Positions 46,478 to 59,249 of a stretch of DNA of 64,000 bases are shown one piece after another (position 1 is the first letter of the stretch; each line of letters starts with the position of its first letter). The stretch comes from Dasypus novemcinctus. Lineage: Eukaryota > Chordata > Mammalia > Cingulata > Dasypodidae. The stretch is from assembly GCF_030445035.2 (NCBI RefSeq), contig NC_080677.1:620001-684000 (forward strand), read 5' to 3'. A program made the translations under genes and the position numbers. Below the pieces are notes generated by a model. The model searched no databases and had not been told where the DNA came from. It saw nothing but the letters and a program-made list of their open reading frames with translations.

Positions 46478-46870
46478 GGAGGAAAGTGGCTGTGGCTCAA
46501 TCAGTTGAGTTCCTGTCTACCATATGGGAGGCCCTGGGGTCGTGTCCTGGGGCCTCCTTGTGAAGGCAGGCTGGCCCACATGCTGCAGAGAGCCGCTGGC
46601 CCAGGTTCCGTGGAGTGCTGCTGGCCCGCAGGCACTGCAGAGGACCGACTCAGCAAGGAGACACAACAAAAAGGGAGACAAGCAAAAAAACAAAACAAAA
46701 CAAAACGCAGAAGAACGTGCAACAAATGGACACAGAGAGCAGACAGCAAGCAAGCTGCAAGGCGGGGAGGAGGGAATTAAAAAACACAAAATGTATAGGG
46801 AGCCAATGTGGATCAGTGGTTGAGGGCTGGCCTACCTGGATTCAATCCCCAGTCCTGGTACCTCAAAAAA
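46478..46870 (+). mobile_element. tRNA-derived SINE pair (DAS-I/II types)
   Basis: The first unit starts 'GGAGGAAAGTGGCTGTGGCT' at about 46478, with a GC-rich body and an A-rich end to about 46792. A second, short monomer at 46797-46866 reads 'AGGGAGCCAATGTGGATCAG', then GATTCAATCCCCAGTCCTGG and TACCTCAAAAAAAA. Together they resemble the dimeric copy at 23956 but with a longer first unit. Confidence 0.65.
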
Positions 46871-47295
46871 AATCTGTAAATAACTTATTAACTAAAATAA
46901 TGGTGGAAATTCACATAATTTTTATGAAGATCATTTACATATTTTAAATCATTGTGTATAATGTGTATAAATCATTTGATGCAGAGTGAATGATGAATTA
47001 TTTAAATATTCCAGAGGGAAGGTTTAGGATTTAGTGACAGATTTAGTGTCACTAGACTAGGATTTAGTGCCAGATAAAAAATTTTAGTGAAGCAATTGAA
47101 TTGAGTTTTAAATGTGCAGAAATCTTTAAGAGAGGGCATAAAATAGAATCCAATTTTATTTATTTCCTCAATGTAGGACTGATTTTTCATAAGCTATTTT
47201 ATAAACGAAAGTTATCAGCTAAATTCAATTGTGTACAACCTTTTACCTTCATTAACATTTCATCAGTACAAATGCCCATTTTAGAAAATTGATTC
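46871..47295. other. Unassigned AT-rich sequence
   Basis: Nothing is recognised. 'GGATTTAGTG' recurs at about 47027 and 47061. Confidence 0.4.
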
Positions 47296-47930
47296 TGCTC
47301 TACAGACATGGCTACTCACTCTGGGGTGGTTTTTATGTTGCTCTGATGACTACACCTGCATGTTTCCTTGTCCCTGTGAGGGCACGTCAGTGCCTGGTTG
47401 CTGATGTCATGTTGTGCGGCCGGCCCCTGTGATGACCCTGGCAGCCCTGCCCCTGCCGTGCACGCCCTTCACAAGGTGTCAGGGCCACCTGTGAGGCTGT
47501 GAGGCCAGCCTGTGAGGCATGTGGCTTCAGAGGAGAGGCCGTGGAAGACACTGTCGCTCTGCCTTGCTCTGCCTCTCTCGGGCCACTCGCTCGGGGGAGG
47601 CTGGCCGCAAGACTCCGAGGACACCCCAGCAGCCCCCCGGAGCAGTCTACGTGGTGAGGAGCGGAGCCCCCCCGCCGACAGCCAGCAAAGAACAGCGCCC
47701 CCGGCTGCGCTGCAGGCGGGTCCTCCGGCCCCGGTCGGGCCTTCGGATGGCTGGAGCCCCTGCTGACACCTAGACGGCAAACCTTTAGAAACTGAGCCAA
47801 AACCAAGCAGCAGAGCTGCTCCTGGATTTCTGACTCTCAGAAATAGCGTGCTGTAAGTTATCTCGTTTTTTCCAGATGGTGAGTACTGGGGGTAGTTTGT
47901 TAGGCAGCGGTAGATGCCCAACACAGATGC
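47296..47930 (+). mobile_element. MLT1-like (ERVL-MaLR) LTR
   Basis: The middle has 'GAGGCTGGCCGCAAGACTC' and 'CCCGCCGACAGCCAGCAAAG', with 'GGCCTTCGGATGGCTGGAGC' and then 'GTTTGTTAGGCAGCGGTAG' at the 3' end. The GC- and CpG-rich centre (47400-47770) creates frames of 84-151 codons on both strands that are not genes. Confidence 0.58.
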
Positions 47931-48275
47931 ATCACATGGGGACTTCAGCTGCCCTCTTGTGAGGACACTTAAACAGCACTACAGAGAGGCCCATGCATAA
48001 GAAACTGAGGTTTCCTGCAAGAGCCAGTGAGAAACCGGGGCGTCTTGCTGCTAGCCATCTGAATGAGTCCTCTAAGACGTGCCTCTTCCAGCCCCACTCA
48101 AGCTCTCAACGTCTTTTCTACAACTTCCTGAGCAACCCTGAATCACAATCACCAGCTAAGCCATTTCCTAATTCCTGGACCACAGAAATTGTAAAATTAT
48201 AACTGTTTGCTGTTGCAAGTGGTTAAATACTGTGGGTAATTTTTATGCAGTAATAAATAACTAATATGGATCACC
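47931..48275 (+). mobile_element. Second MLT1-like LTR 3' part, in tandem
   Basis: The same ordered motifs recur: 'AGAGGCCCATGCATAAGAAA', 'GAGCCAGTGAGAAACC', 'CCAGCTAAGCCATTTCC', 'GTAATAAATAACTAATATGG'. It follows the previous copy directly. Confidence 0.52.
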
Positions 48276-48389
48276 ACTACTTTTTCTAACTCTTATTTAT
48301 GATCCCAGATGAAAGTCAGAATAATTTTGAACAATTTTTCCCCAAAATATCAGTTTTATTAAAAAATTAAGAATTCCAAATAAAGCAGT

Positions 48390-48540
48390 GAGAAGAACAG
48401 GTTCCAAATGCCTGTTCTGCCATTTATTAGCTTTAGTTTCTCATTATTAAAATGTTTAATACCAATCCCCATAATGTTTTATGACAGTATAGTACCTGCC
48501 ACAAAATAACCACTCAATAATTGCAATCTAATATAGAAAA
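48390..48540 (+). mobile_element. MIR SINE fragment
   Basis: 'CTGTTCTGCCATTTATTAGC', 'TAGTTTCTCATTATTAAAAT' and 'CACAAAATAACCACTCAATA' follow the MIR order. Confidence 0.6.
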
Positions 48541-48879
48541 TGCTGTATGCTAATTTGGGTTGTAATGAAATATTTTCAATATTTTTGTCCCTTGCAGGAA
48601 CATTTTCTGACTCCCCATTTGTTTAAATATCTTTTATAACTATCAGAATTTTTTTAAGCTTTCTTCACAATGATACTAGGAATATCTTGCTTTCTAAGCT
48701 CCTGCTGCTCTTTTTAGGGAATTTCCTCCTCACCACCTCTAAGTTATTTATCTTGTATAAATGGACTCAATTTGGTATGTTTATCCTGTATTTTCTCATT
48801 TAATTAAACTTAATTAATTAATTAATTTTTGAGAGTTTTTCATTGGATTATATGTAGTTTTCTAATTACAGTGTTTATT

Positions 48880-49327
48880 TTTCTTGCTCTTTTTTTTTTT
48901 TTACAGATTTATTTTATTTCTCTCCCCCCACACCACCCCCCACGTTGTCTGCTTTCTGTGTCCATTTGCCGTGTGTTCGTCTGTGTCTGCTTGCATTCTT
49001 GTCATGCGGCACTGGGAAGCTGTGTTGCTTTTTTTGTTGTTGTTGTTGCGTCATCTTGCTGCGTCAGCGCTCCGAATGTGCCACTCCTGGGCGGGCTGCA
49101 CTTTTTTCATGTGGGGCAGCTATCCTTGCAGGGCGCACTCCTTGTGCGTGGGGCTCCCCTACGTGGGAGACACCCCTGCGTGGCACGGCACTCCTTGCGC
49201 AGGGCAGCACTGCATGTGGGCCAGCTCACATACGGGTCACGAGCCCTGGGTTTGAACCCTGGACCCTCCATATGGTAGGCGGATGCTCTATCAGTTGAGC
49301 CATGGCCACTTCCATTTCTTGCTCTTT
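48880..49327 (-). mobile_element. DAS SINE, full length
   Basis: The body at 48893-49314 is flanked by TTTCTTGCTCTTT at 48880-48892 and 49315-49327. The head is at the right (complement of GGAAGTGGCCATGGCTCAAC). It has a (TTG)n expansion near 49035-49047. It is of the 'ATCAGTTGAGCCAT' subtype. The 149-codon frame is a SINE translation. Confidence 0.94.
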
Positions 49328-51950
49328 CACGTCCACTACATTATTCAGAGCTCATGAATTTGATTATATTCAGGAATAATATAATATCCTCTTCCGGAAC
49401 CATGATTAGAAAATATCATTAAGAGTCATCCCTGTTTGCTTTACAGATAAAGTTTTATTAAGACCCTTTGCTATAATCATATTTTGCTGGATTTTAACTA
49501 CCATCCTGAGATTTTGATGACTGGTGCTCTTTTTATACAAAGATCCCTGCTGGCCTAAGAATTCTGACAAAGTCCAAAATTTTTGGGAAAGATTTATCAC
49601 CTCTTTGGACATACTGCATCCTACCACTTTGGAAACTTTTTTGGCTTACTCTTTACCTCCTTCCTGGTAAATACCACAAGGATAATTTCCAGATTAGTAC
49701 ATAGCTTCCAAAAACAATACGAACACTGCTTAAACTGCTGGCCAGTCTTTTAAGGTCACTTTCTAATTTGAAGTTTCTAGGACCCTGTTGCTAATTAGGG
49801 AGTTGGCCGTACAGGGAAGAGAACAGAATGGTTTTCCTTTATTTCCTTTTGATCCTTTTGCAATAGAGCTTGAAGCAGGTAAGCCTTTTTATTTATTTAT
49901 TTTTGCAGCTCTTTTGTCAAGCTGGCAGACGGGCTGCCATTGCCCCAGGATTGCCAAGGCTTGCGCCGTTTCTGCATGTGTTGGTTTGTGCCTGCTCCCC
50001 TGAGGCCAGAGAAGGGAGCAGCTTGGTGGAGCAGGCGGGGAAGGGGTGGGCTGTCCAGGACTGCTGCAGGCAGGCATTACCTGGTTACGTGTCCTGAGGG
50101 CAAGTAGCTCAAGCCCTTCACAACCAGGCTTTCTATTGTTATATTTTTTTACCTTAATCAAATACCATCAAGGATTTGTTGTGATGACAATATGGCAATG
50201 GCAATGATTTTGAAACAAGAGCCCCTGAGAGAAGGGCTGGAGTTGGAGGGCGGCAAGGTTGGCTGCTACCGGCTGTGGGCTGTTAGCTAAGGGCAGGCAA
50301 CAGCGGTCAAATGGAACGAAAGAAGAAAAGACGAGCCAGCGCTCTTTAGAGGAAGGATCTCCAAGAATCTGGCAACATGGGCCTTTCGTAATTGTAGAAA
50401 ATGCTCTTCCTGATTCGGGGGTGTGTATGTAAACATGTGTGAGGTACCCTGTAGACGCTTCCATTCATAAATTCACGGGTAAAGAAATGTCACTTTCTTG
50501 TTTTGTTTGTTTTGCTTTGTTTTACCACACTGGTTCACCTTCTTTTTGAGGCCCTGCTCTACGAGGTGACAGGAACCTGATTTCGATGGGTGTCTCCCTC
50601 ATCACTGACCGTCCCTGTCCCGGGATCTGCCTCAAGTGAAGCAGATAAGGACTGCGGTGACGCCGAGGACGTGCCCAGGACCTTGGCTTCTCTTTCTAGT
50701 CTGATTGTTGCTGAGCTGTGTCTTGTCCCTTGTTCCCAGGCCCTTAGGCCCAGGTGGCTTTCTCTCCTGCAGCCCCAGGCCTCACGAGGGTCCTGCACCA
50801 TCGTGGGCTCCCTGAGCTCCACCCGTTCAGGGTAACTGAACATCTTCAAGACCGCCTGAGTTCTGGCAAACCTCCACCCCACCCTTCCTGAGCAATAATT
50901 TGCTCAGAAATGCAACCAGCAGCGTCACCATTTTCTTCATTTTCTTTCCGACTCTCTTCCCTCCCTCTGATAAGGGCAACTTTCTCCAGGCTGGCCAACG
51001 AAAAAGCTGCGCTATTTCCTCACCCTCAGAGCTCTTACAATGTCTTGCTATCTATGCCTATCAGACTTTCCTTATTCCCAGAGAAACTAGACTTTAAAAA
51101 GTCCCAGAAAGAGTGTTTTTTTTCCCCCTACTCACGCATCAATCATTTCTTGGAGCAAATAAGCCTAGAATATCCAAACTGCTCTACAAAGGGAGAGAAG
51201 GGCAAGCGGCAACAGGAAATACCAGCGGTGGGACGCAGGAAACTCAGTATTTAAAACTATTATTCCACCATGTTATTTGATATCTTCGTGACATCTGGCA
51301 CTGTGGATTCCACCTTATTTCTTGAAATTTCCTTTTCCACTGGTTTCTTTGATGGCATATGCTGAACGCAGTCCTCCTGTCTTCTGGGCGTTTCTTTTCA
51401 GGCACTTCTTTAAGCCTTTCTTCCTCTGATTTCCCTAAAATATTGATACTCCCCAGGAGTCACTCTAAACCCTCTTCCTGGATGGTCTTGTCCAAACCTG
51501 GCACAACACTTTCTTGACTCAGTATCTCTTCCAGCTAGCAAAAAGGACAGATAGAATTGCTGTATCAACATGTTCCTCATCTCTAATTAAATAATCAATC
51601 CAGGCAATGATCGTCAGTGGCTGTTAATATCACTAAAAGGAAAGCGACCAAATTTTTATATGTGCTTAGTGATGGAACTATATAACGTCATCTATGGATT
51701 TTTTTGCTAAATATTTGAACCTGAATCTGATCAAACATATAAATTTAATGACGAGATTACAGGAATTATAGGGGAGCAGTACAGCATGTTAAATGTTTTG
51801 GGAAGGCAATCAGCAAAATCTGGAATATGTGAAATTCTACAGGACAAATCTACTTTCTTCAATGAATAAATTAGGAGAGAGGAAACGAGGGAGGAAGAGA
51901 AAGGCAGAGAAAAACTATAGATTAAAAATACTTGAGACATTCTTGTTTGA
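49328..51950. other. Long unassigned stretch
   Basis: I see no supported exon or named repeat. Frames of 60-114 codons near 49788, 50168, 50559 and 50910 show no domain. 50600-50850 is GC-rich. A conserved non-coding role cannot be judged by eye. Confidence 0.4.
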
Positions 51951-51959
51951 TTTCTGATT

Positions 51960-52165
51960 CAAATTATTTAAAAAAACATGTATAAATAAGTGGGGGAAAT
52001 TTGTACACTAAGTGGATATTTGGTAATATTTAGAAATTATTGTTAATCTTTTAGATGTGATAATGGCATTGTGGTGTTTTTTTTTAAAAAACAAAGAGTC
52101 TGTATTTTTTAAAAGATATGACAGCTGGTATTTACTTTGTGAAATTGAAATATCCTTGAGGGTGG
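51960..52165 (+). mobile_element. Ancient L1M 3' end
   Basis: 'GGGGGAAATTTGTACACTAA', 'GTGATAATGGCATTGTGGTG' and 'AACAAAGAGTCTGTATTTTT' are the sense strand of an L1M 3' terminus. Confidence 0.68.
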
Positions 52166-54734
52166 TTTCTTCTCTGACTTCATACCACCAAGACCTTGCA
52201 TGATCCTGATACATATGAGGATCACATCAACGATTTCTTCAACCACTGAATGTCCACTTCATCCAGGCTGGATGGAGAGCAAAACTGCGGCAAGTCATGG
52301 GCTGTCTACTGAGCGAGGTGTGCCCAGCCTCTTGATGACCACTTCTGAGCAGCTATTCCAGTTCCCAAAACTCACTTAGCCGGTGAGGGACTCAAAAGCT
52401 GCCATGAAGTTACGGATACATTTCAAATATATTTGGAGACCTGATGGGTGAAAGGAGAACCAGTGAGTTCAATGGGAAGTTAAGACGGCAGCAGCAGATG
52501 CCCTGCTTTTTGTGGTTTGCCAAGAGTTCAGCTGAGAGGAAAAGGAGCACATCCATTGTCTCTTGAGGAACAAAGATGAATCTTGCCCAAAATGAAGAAT
52601 AGACAGAGCTCTGCTTCTGAAGGTCTCATTCAAACGGCCCCTGTGTGTGGTGGGTACAGATGAAGGCGAGTGGGAATGGCTGGGGTTTTACCCTGACCTA
52701 CTAAGGCTTGTCTGGGATGCCAGCTGCTGGGGTTGACTGGAGTCCAAAGAGTTTTGCCCAGAGAAAAAGAAATCACAGGAGCTGGGGCTGGCCTTTTTCA
52801 TTTTTTATTTCTACATCTTGGAATGGCAGAACTCACAATTGGCAAGACTGGCAATTTCCCTGCTGCTTCTTGTTTCTCTGCTCTGTAGCAAATACAGCTT
52901 TCTTCAAACTCTGTTATTGACTTTCCAAAGTTACTTCAGAAGGAGCTCTTACAAGGCGAGACTGGTGTGACTACTTTCAAGTCTCAGGAAATAAAATAAA
53001 AACACATTTTCTTCTATGCATGCTACGATTCATCAGCAGGCAGTATAAATATTACTTGTAGAAAGGCTAAATTTAGTTGTATGTCTGAAAAGGAGAGGAA
53101 AGTCCTTCATGTATTTTATGCCAACTGCGTGATAGCATATGTCTGCAATAGACACCAACCCAAACCACCCAATATACTAGTGGAAACACACACAAACACG
53201 CACCCTATATAAATATATATAGAACAGATAGCCTCTTCTTGTTATCTTACACAGAATTTGAAACTATTTTTAGTGCATTTTGTTTAGATACATGAATAAA
53301 TAACTAGGGCTATGAATAAAAAATCACCAGGGGAAAAGTTAATCTGATTCAATATATCCAGGACAATTTAATAATTTGACTCAGATACAATAAGTACCAC
53401 ATTACATTTTGTTGGGAATTTCACTCTATTTTGATAAAATTAATTTGGTGGTAAGGATATAAATGGAAACAATTTTGACACACATTAATCTTCATTACAA
53501 AGTGCAGCTAATAAATTCCAGGGCATATGAGTAAATTTTAAGTCAATTATATGTTCTGTTTTAGTCAAGCATCTTCACTGTTCAGTTCATTTGGTTGTTC
53601 TTTCATTTTGACACATCAAAGTCATAAAAGCCTGGAGATTTGTTGACAAACATGTAATGATATCCTCTAAAAGATGGGTTAACAGTAAGCTCAATTAAAG
53701 CCTCAAATGAAAGTCTTTCGAAAACAAGATGAACCACGAGGTATACTCTTGCTTTCTTCTGGGGACCTTTGATGTCTAAAGCACCAGCTCTGGCGACATG
53801 CTGCTTTGTTGGGGCTTTGAGTATCTAGTTACTCAGGATCTGAGTCCCAGGTAATATAAACCTATATTCATTGCACCTGTTTTAATTTATAAGAGAGAAA
53901 CTATATTAAAATAAACCTCCCAGTTTGCTCTTGCGAGCGGCTGCTTTAGGAGCCCGCATCTGGTTTGCGTGTTCGCGTGCTGGGGGTGGAGAGGATGCCC
54001 TGCACTCCTGTGGGGTGCACCCCTTGGCACCAGGACCTGTTGAAGGTGTTATTAGTGGTTAGAGCATGGCCACCTGAATCAGCACGTGTCTCCATCCCAT
54101 CCCTGCAGGACTGATACTTAGAAAGCCGGGGGAGGAGCCAGAAGCTGAAGTCAGAGGGAACCTGGAAGAGAAAGGAACGAACATCGCTTGTGAAGCAAGA
54201 AACCCACGGATTGCCTGCCATGAGAACACTCCTGACCCCGAGATGCCCCGAAACTCTGAGACCACAAACTATCCTGCTGTTCAAGCCCATCTGTTGTGTG
54301 GTGTATGTCACAGTGACCTGGAAACTCAGGCAGGCTGGGACTAGACATCTGGGGATCTGATTGCTTTTTATGTGGACCTTTACTCAACCCCTTATTTTCA
54401 GCTGCATTCTGAGCCTGTCTTTTAGACATAGCCGGACTTCCAACTGCTGAGCCTTTCAGGATTCTGTGATGCAGACAGCTTGTTCTTTTCTGGTGCTTTC
54501 CACCCCGCCACCTGCTGCAGGGCAGTTGCGTCATCTTAATTCTGCTGAGCCTAAGCCAGTTGTCATAGACCATGTGCCTGTAGCAAGTTACAGTCACCTG
54601 CTATCTCCTGTTTTCCCACCCTCATTTTCTTTATCCTTTGGGATAAAGAATTATAAACATCTAAATTTCTATTTCTTTAACCATTTCTTGGAGTTTCAGG
54701 AAGGCTTGGAGGACCTCCTGTAGGTTCAATTTGC
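52166..54734. other. Long unassigned stretch
   Basis: I see no supported gene. Minus frames of 121 and 148 codons at 53946-54597 overlap and show no domain. A (TA)-rich spot lies at 53205-53222. Confidence 0.4.
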
Positions 54735-55016
54735 CATGCTTAACCTGAGTGTATGCACCATTATCTAATTCCAGAATTTGTATTACCCCACGAATAAGCC
54801 TAATACCCATTAGCAGTCACTTCCTCTTCCTTCCCACCCCCAGCCCATAACAACTACTGATCTACTTCCTCCTGTGTCTCTGGATTTGCCTATTCTGGAA
54901 TATTCTGTATTTCAAGGAAATAGAATCATATAATATATGGCACTTTGTGTCTGACTTCTTTCACTGAGTGTAATGTTTTTCAGTTCCATCGAAGTTGTAG
55001 CATGCATCAGTACTTC
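54735..55016 (-). mobile_element. Ancient L1M 3' UTR
   Basis: The complement is readable: 'AATTCCAGAATTTGTATTAC', 'CCTCCTGTGTCTCTGGATTT', 'TCACTGAGTGTAATG' and 'GTTGTAGCATGCATCAG'. Confidence 0.7.
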
Positions 55017-55381
55017 ATTCTGGGAGGGGGAGTGCACTGGGGAGGAGTTTCCCAAGTCAGCGCTTCCCAGATGGAACAAGGCCAGGGGCTCACACAGGGA
55101 GTACTAGCCAGCACCAGACTCTCCTGAGGAGGGGCCGGCGGAGTGCCAGGAAGGTGGCAGGAGCTTCTTCCAGGGCTCCCCAAAGCTGCAGTTTCTTATC
55201 GCAGCCCCTGCCCAGAAAATGAAGCCCTTCAGCTCTCCTCTGCAGCTCCAAGGAAACCTATAGTCTTCCAATCTCCTCTGGTGCTTTTTGTCCATGGTGG
55301 GTTGGAGCAACGTCCATCCTTAGAGCTGGGCCTCCAATGATCCAAAATAGCTAATCGAAACAGCTGATCAGAACAGCTGAT
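55017..55381. other. Repeat-like sequence split by an L1 insertion, left part
   Basis: It continues at 56867-57240 after the L1. The combined sequence resembles an interspersed repeat, but I cannot name it. No coding frame is supported. Confidence 0.4.
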
Positions 55382-56866
55382 AAGAATAGCATGGTAATGT
55401 TTGGATATACTCACAGTGGCAACAATTAAAAACTACAGCTGGGGGGGTACTGGGTCCCTGGCCGGGGGTGCTGTGCCGTGGTCCCTAGGGGAGCAGCGGC
55501 AGTCCCCCAAGTGCAGCGGCAAGGACCGAGAAGGAATGAGGGCCCAACAGTGAGCCCCTGATACTAATGACTATGCTTGTGAGCCTATATGCCTGAAATA
55601 AGAACAAGGCCTAGAGCAGCACTGTGCCTGGGAATTTCCTCCTGACAGCCTTCATGTTACTCAAATGTGGCCAGTCTCGAAGCCTAACTCAGCATCTAAA
55701 TGCAATGCCTTCCCCACAGCGTGGGACATGACACCCGGGGATGAGCCTCCCTGGCACCGAGGGATCACTATCAACTAACAACTGATAATGCAACTGGAAA
55801 ATGACCTTGAATTGAAGGTTCGATGCGGATCAGTAGAATATCCCTGTCTACATAGAATAATATGACTTTAAAATGCTGTTTGACCTAATGTAAGGGGGAA
55901 ATAGAAAGGAGAAATGAGTTTATATGGCTATGAGTCTCTAAAAAAAAAGAGTCTGGAGGCTGTCAGAAGGATTGCCCTTATGCACAACTGAGCAGAGTCT
56001 AAGAGACAGATAAAGTAGATACAATCCCCAGGTATTGGTTCCTTTGAGGGCTAAAGGGACCCATGGGTTCTATGGTCATGGCAGATAGGGTTCACTGCCA
56101 TGTCAGATGGCCCTTCTTTGGAGCTGGTGTTTCTGCGTGATGAAACTGGACCCAGAGGGGATCTCTTTTCATAAGACTATCATGCTACTTTACTGGAATT
56201 GTAGTTGGTATTGGGGTTTAAGATATATTTAGGGGATTGAATCTTTTTACTGACAATATGATAGCCAGGCCCTGAGCCTCAACAGACTCCAGCTCCTACA
56301 ATCTGATTTATTGGACTCACCTCACTCAGCTAAGATGGAGTTGAAGAAGGACAACCACCACACCATGGAGCCTAGAGTGCCTACAACTGAAAGCAGGAGG
56401 ATTGCATCCAGTAACCATGTGGAATCTGAGCCTCCTCTTGACATAGAGGTGCAATGGACACAACCAATCCAAAGTCCACAGAGAAAAGGTGGCATTGGAG
56501 TGGGAAAAGTGGACATGGTGGCTGATGGGTATGGGGAATGGCAGGAAGAGATGAGATGTGGAGGCGCCTTTGGGACTTGGAGTTGCCCTGGATGGTGCTT
56601 CAGGGGCAATCACCAGACATTGTAAATCCTCCCAGGGCCCACTGGATGGAATGGGGGAGGGTGTGGGCCATGATGTGGACCAATGACCATGAGGTGCAGA
56701 GATACCCAGAGATGTACTTACCAAATGCAATGGATGTGTCATGATGATGGGAGTGAGTGTTGCTGGGGGGGGAGTGGTGGGGTGGGAGTGATGGGGTTGA
56801 ATGGGACCTCATATTCTTTTAATGTAATATTTTTACAAAATCAATTAAAAAAAAAAAAAGAATAGC
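55382..56866 (+). mobile_element. L1 3' end (armadillo lineage), about 1.5 kb, 5'-truncated
   Basis: The element is at about 55391-56857 and ends in an A12 tail. The duplication AAGAATAGC is at 55382-55390 and 56858-56866. The last 550 bases match the copies at 6214 (antisense), 6894 and 63827. Upstream is more 3'-UTR sequence, including a G7 run at 55441 and GTGGGACATGACACCCGGGG near 55722. I see no intact ORF2. It is young compared with surrounding repeats. Confidence 0.87.
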
Positions 56867-57240
56867 TGATCAGAACAGCTGATAAAAAGCGGTGATTAGC
56901 AATTGGACCATGGCTCCTCTCCCTTGGATCTCGAGGAAAGGCATTTTTATGTCCTTCTTTGGCACCAGCAAGCCATGCTGCATGAGGGTCAGACTCCACT
57001 GCTGCCTCCAGCGAGGGTGGGCTGTGGGCAGTGGCATCCACAATTCAGAGAGAGCAATTCACTGGTGTTTAGCGCAATTTACCAGCTTTTGCTCCCCTGC
57101 TTCCCTGGATGCTGTACAGAGTTCTACTGGACTACAGAGATTGGAAATAGTTGATTGAGGCAGCTCCTGCCTGTTTAATAGTTGTTCTGGTGGAGGAACG
57201 GATTCCTGGAGCCTCTGACTCCCCATCTTTCCACAATTCT
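56867..57240. other. Repeat-like sequence split by the L1, right part
   Basis: It continues 55017-55381. Frames of 83 and 88 codons at 56892-57158 have no known domain. Confidence 0.4.
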
Positions 57241-59225
57241 CTGTGCTTTAATATATATATATTTTAACAAATACCTCTGGAGAAAATGCTGTTTGCACTG
57301 GGCAGATTCTGAGTCAGGTGAAGGAGCGATAGCCTGTGAGTAGGATCTTCCAGGAAACCACCTGTCAGGAAACTACCCATTAATTATGACCCAACCGTAT
57401 GAGCTGGGTGTACTGCACTTAAGAGTGGTACTACATAAACATGAGTGGGAATCCATCCCAGGGTGCCAAGTGGTATAATAAAAGCATAGGTTAGACGATA
57501 TTAAGGTGGCATTTAATTGTATGTCATGTAAGATGGCAAATTTATTAAAGAAAAATCAGGAAAAAAATTCTCTGGAAATAGGGATTTGAAGGAGCTCCAG
57601 CCCTGTTTTTCTCCCTCCAGTGGCTGTAAGACTGCTGGTTTTCACCATGATTACAGACTGCTGGTTTTTAAGGCAATTGTGGCATGGAGAAGGGGGAGGA
57701 AACACTGCAATTTAAAATCCCACATGGCTTGCTGTTGCTAGATTCAGCTGTTTTTCTTGAGGAAACACTCCCAGATTGCTACAAACTTTGGTTAATTTCC
57801 AGTTCTGAAAATGTTGATTCTGACCATTTTAGTCAGTATTTTCATTGCTTTTGCAAAATAAAATATTTTTGGATGTCCTTACTCCTGATTTTCACTGATG
57901 TCACTCACTAAACATATTTTAATGATAAAAGCATGCATTTAATTACAAATCCTTGATATCTTAGTTCACTATTTCATTAGACTATTTTCTTAGAAAGCCA
58001 GATAATTTTAAAGACCTTGTTCATGAAGTTTGGGCATAGGAAGCATTCTAACAACACAATAAATGGTAATTTTGAAATACAATTGACATAGGCACTTTGA
58101 ATGCTTTGCCAAAATCGGTGATCTTGAGGAACTGTGTACCGTGCACTCCAGCAGCTCATCCCATCTTTTTGTGCTCTTCCTCTAACGAATGGCTGCACTG
58201 CAGTGGGAGGTCTGGGCTGCAAAGATAAGACTATTATCTTGTCTCTACAAGTGGAGGGTGAGCTCCAAACCCTGATCACCACCAAAGGTCACCTACTCAC
58301 CTCGTTACATAACCCTGGACAAGACAGAGACTTCTTCCAAACTTCCTTGCTTTATTAATAAATGAAGAAAAACAACCCCAAAACAAATCCACACCTATGG
58401 AGATGAAACTGAAGGATACAATGTAGAGACCTAAATATTCAAGCCAGAAAACAGAAGATGTACTTTTATCTGTTTTCAGATCCAAGACGGAAAATCTTTT
58501 TTATTATAGCTGTCAAATCATTTTGAATTGTTCAAAGAAAGGGATTAACTCCCTGGATACAGATACATAACCAAGTAGAACGCGCCCTTCCTTTTTACCT
58601 TCCCACCCTGCCCGCACCTCCATCCTAGATACACCCTGCATTTTTTTTTTCCCCATTCAGTCTTCTGTGGGAGATTGCTGGGAAAAGTGGGGAACAGATT
58701 GCCACATAATGAGTGAAGTTTTCCTTTTAGGTAACTTGGCTTAAATCAGTTGTTGGGTTTTTTGTTTTTGTTTTTGTATTTTTTTTTTTAGCAATAAATT
58801 TGACAGAGGTTCAGGAAGAGTTTTGGCCTGGACTCATCCTGGAACACTTGATGCCACACCTTATTTCAGAACTGCATAGCCCTGGTATGTACAAGGTGTG
58901 GCATGCAGGGCTTAGCTCAGTTAAAAGCATAAATTATGTGTTCCCAGTCTCCTCTTGGCTGCATTGTTTTCTTCTTATTGACTCTTCTTTATTACCTAAC
59001 ATTTACCCTTCTTTTTTAAAATTAAAACTCCTTTCAGGGAAAAGATGTGATAAAGTTATCAGCTGCATAAAAGAAATGGATGATAAGAGTGAATAAGTAC
59101 TTGGTCTGGGAGCATTTTAAATTTTAGCTGGTAGTAAAACCTTAAGCTTAAGGATGAAGCTTTCCTAACAGATTTGGTATACCAGTCGGGCAGGCTGGGA
59201 GCTGCTTTTGGGGAATAGTGTGCTC
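57241..59225. other. Unassigned sequence
   Basis: No supported gene or named repeat is seen. A T-rich run lies at 58758-58790. Confidence 0.4.
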
Positions 59226-59249
59226 CTCCTTTTCCCTGACTTATATGCC

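Noticed and set aside
47400..47770. CpG island or promoter
   Set aside because: The GC-rich part lies inside an MLT1-like LTR, and no exon is seen downstream.
56311..56742. Frames of 95-138 codons on both strands
   Set aside because: They are translations of the L1 3' UTR. Equivalent frames appear at 6354-6794, 6471-6752 and 63700-63978.
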